Shown here in pieces: positions 5,092 to 5,247 of a stretch of 5,247 nt of DNA. The stretch lies in assembly GCA_947305035.1 (NCBI GenBank), contig CAMZCV010000095.1:1-5247 (forward strand), read 5' to 3'. Made by a program: the position numbers and the translations under genes. The DNA is from an uncultured Coriobacteriales bacterium. GTDB lineage: Bacteria > Actinomycetota > Coriobacteriia > Coriobacteriales > Atopobiaceae. Every line of letters starts with the position of its first letter. Position 1 is the stretch's first letter. A model generated the notes under the pieces. That model was not told the origin of the DNA. It saw only the letters and a list, made by a program, of their open reading frames with translations, and ran no database searches.

Positions 5092-5247
5092 GGCCGCGGC
5101 CCTCTCGCGGTTCGAGAGCGCTTCTCCGCCTTCAGGGCTATCGATTTTTTTAGGTAGGCGTTCTCCGCCTCGAGCTTCCGTATCCGACGTTCTAGCTCCT
5201 GCTCGCGCGTTAGCTCTTTAGGCGGGGAGCCGGACCCCCTCGGCCTC
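5088..5247 (-). CDS. IS3-family transposase OrfA, C-terminal part (partial)
   Basis: The last 52 codons of orfA are readable on the minus strand before the TGA at 5090-5088; the N-terminal helix-turn-helix lies beyond the window. The visible part is strongly charged with a leucine-zipper-like heptad stretch (ELERRIRKLEAENAYLKKS), as in OrfA proteins, which bind the IS ends and multimerise through this zipper. The stop overlaps the orfB GTG (GTGA). The A7 frameshift site lies 18 codons before the stop. Confidence 0.88.
   Translation of the reverse strand, partial: RPRGSGSPPKELTREQELERRIRKLEAENAYLKKSIALKAEKRSRTARGPRP
5145..5151 (-). promoter_or_regulatory. A7 slippery site for -1 frameshifting (OrfA to OrfAB)
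   Basis: On the minus strand, orfA is read CTA AAA AAA TCG over a run of seven A. Slipping back one base gives ATC GAT AGC, which continues open without a stop into the orfB frame. A_AAA_AAA fits the X_XXY_YYZ pattern used by IS3-family elements. A downstream hairpin CTCTCG/CGAGAG (5113-5118 with 5102-5107) starts about 26 nt after the site and may stimulate the shift. Confidence 0.85.

Larger units (their letters stand above)
4205..5247 (-). mobile_element. IS3-family (IS150-like) insertion sequence, partial at window edge
   Basis: The right end of the element (relative to its genes) begins at 4205 with TGAACTGCGCCCC, then CAAAACTTGGACG; IS3-group ends start with TG and this C-rich/AAAA/TTGGAC pattern is typical of the IS150 branch. 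Inside are a complete orfB transposase, an A7 frameshift site and the C-terminal part of orfA. The left end, the orfA start and the other flank lie beyond 5247, so target duplication cannot be checked. It is inserted in intergenic DNA downstream of the SPFH gene. The frames visible here are intact, so it may be active. Confidence 0.9.

Noticed and set aside
4300..5157. Open frame of about 285 codons on the plus strand opposite the transposase
   Set aside because: It is antisense to a transposase with a complete DD(35)E triad; the translated product is proline/valine/leucine-rich shadow sequence without a domain.

Overview
The window looks like chromosomal DNA from a high-GC actinobacterium, most likely class Coriobacteriia (Collinsella/Olsenella/Atopobiaceae type). 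This rests on the strong G/C preference at third codon positions, the actinobacterial character of the IF-3/L35/L20 proteins and an IS3-family element. The genus is inference; no 16S rRNA or other taxonomic marker is present.

Layout, left to right. Positions 1-339 carry no credible gene. They hold a cluster of repeated, mirror-arranged TTTGCGGCA motifs (13-119) and a GC-rich stretch bounded by two 40-bp direct repeats. The right repeat is the 3' end of an intact tRNA-Leu(CAA) gene (340-423, minus strand) and the left one is a displaced copy of that end, which is the signature of a tRNA-targeted integration or duplication. Divergent from the tRNA is a plus-strand gene for a sugar-transfer-type ATP-grasp protein (527-1555). 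Next comes a leader of about 200 nt with a promoter-like -10, two hairpins and an intrinsic terminator, followed by the translation operon infC-rpmI-rplT (IF-3, L35, L20; 1781-2963), closed by a strong terminator. A membrane-anchored SPFH/stomatin-like protein follows as its own unit (3163-4164). The right end is the 3' part of an IS3-family (IS150-like) insertion sequence, inserted about 40 bp past the SPFH stop, on the minus strand and running off the window: terminal repeat, full orfB transposase, an A7 frameshift site and the C-terminal part of orfA.

How the parts relate. infC, rpmI and rplT form one co-transcribed unit whose leader terminator suggests attenuation, as is known for this operon in other bacteria. 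infC itself has no usable in-frame ATG; the best-placed start is an AUA codon, which fits the known rare-start autoregulation by IF-3. The ATP-grasp and SPFH genes are single genes with no obvious partners here. The IS element is the only clear mobile DNA. It contains a perfect 16-bp palindrome inside the end of its transposase gene that may insulate it from read-through.

Most of the window is ordinary housekeeping sequence. The observations most worth follow-up are the infC AUA start with an overlapping mini-ORF, the tRNA 3'-end duplication, the clustered mirror motifs, and the coding palindrome in the transposase.
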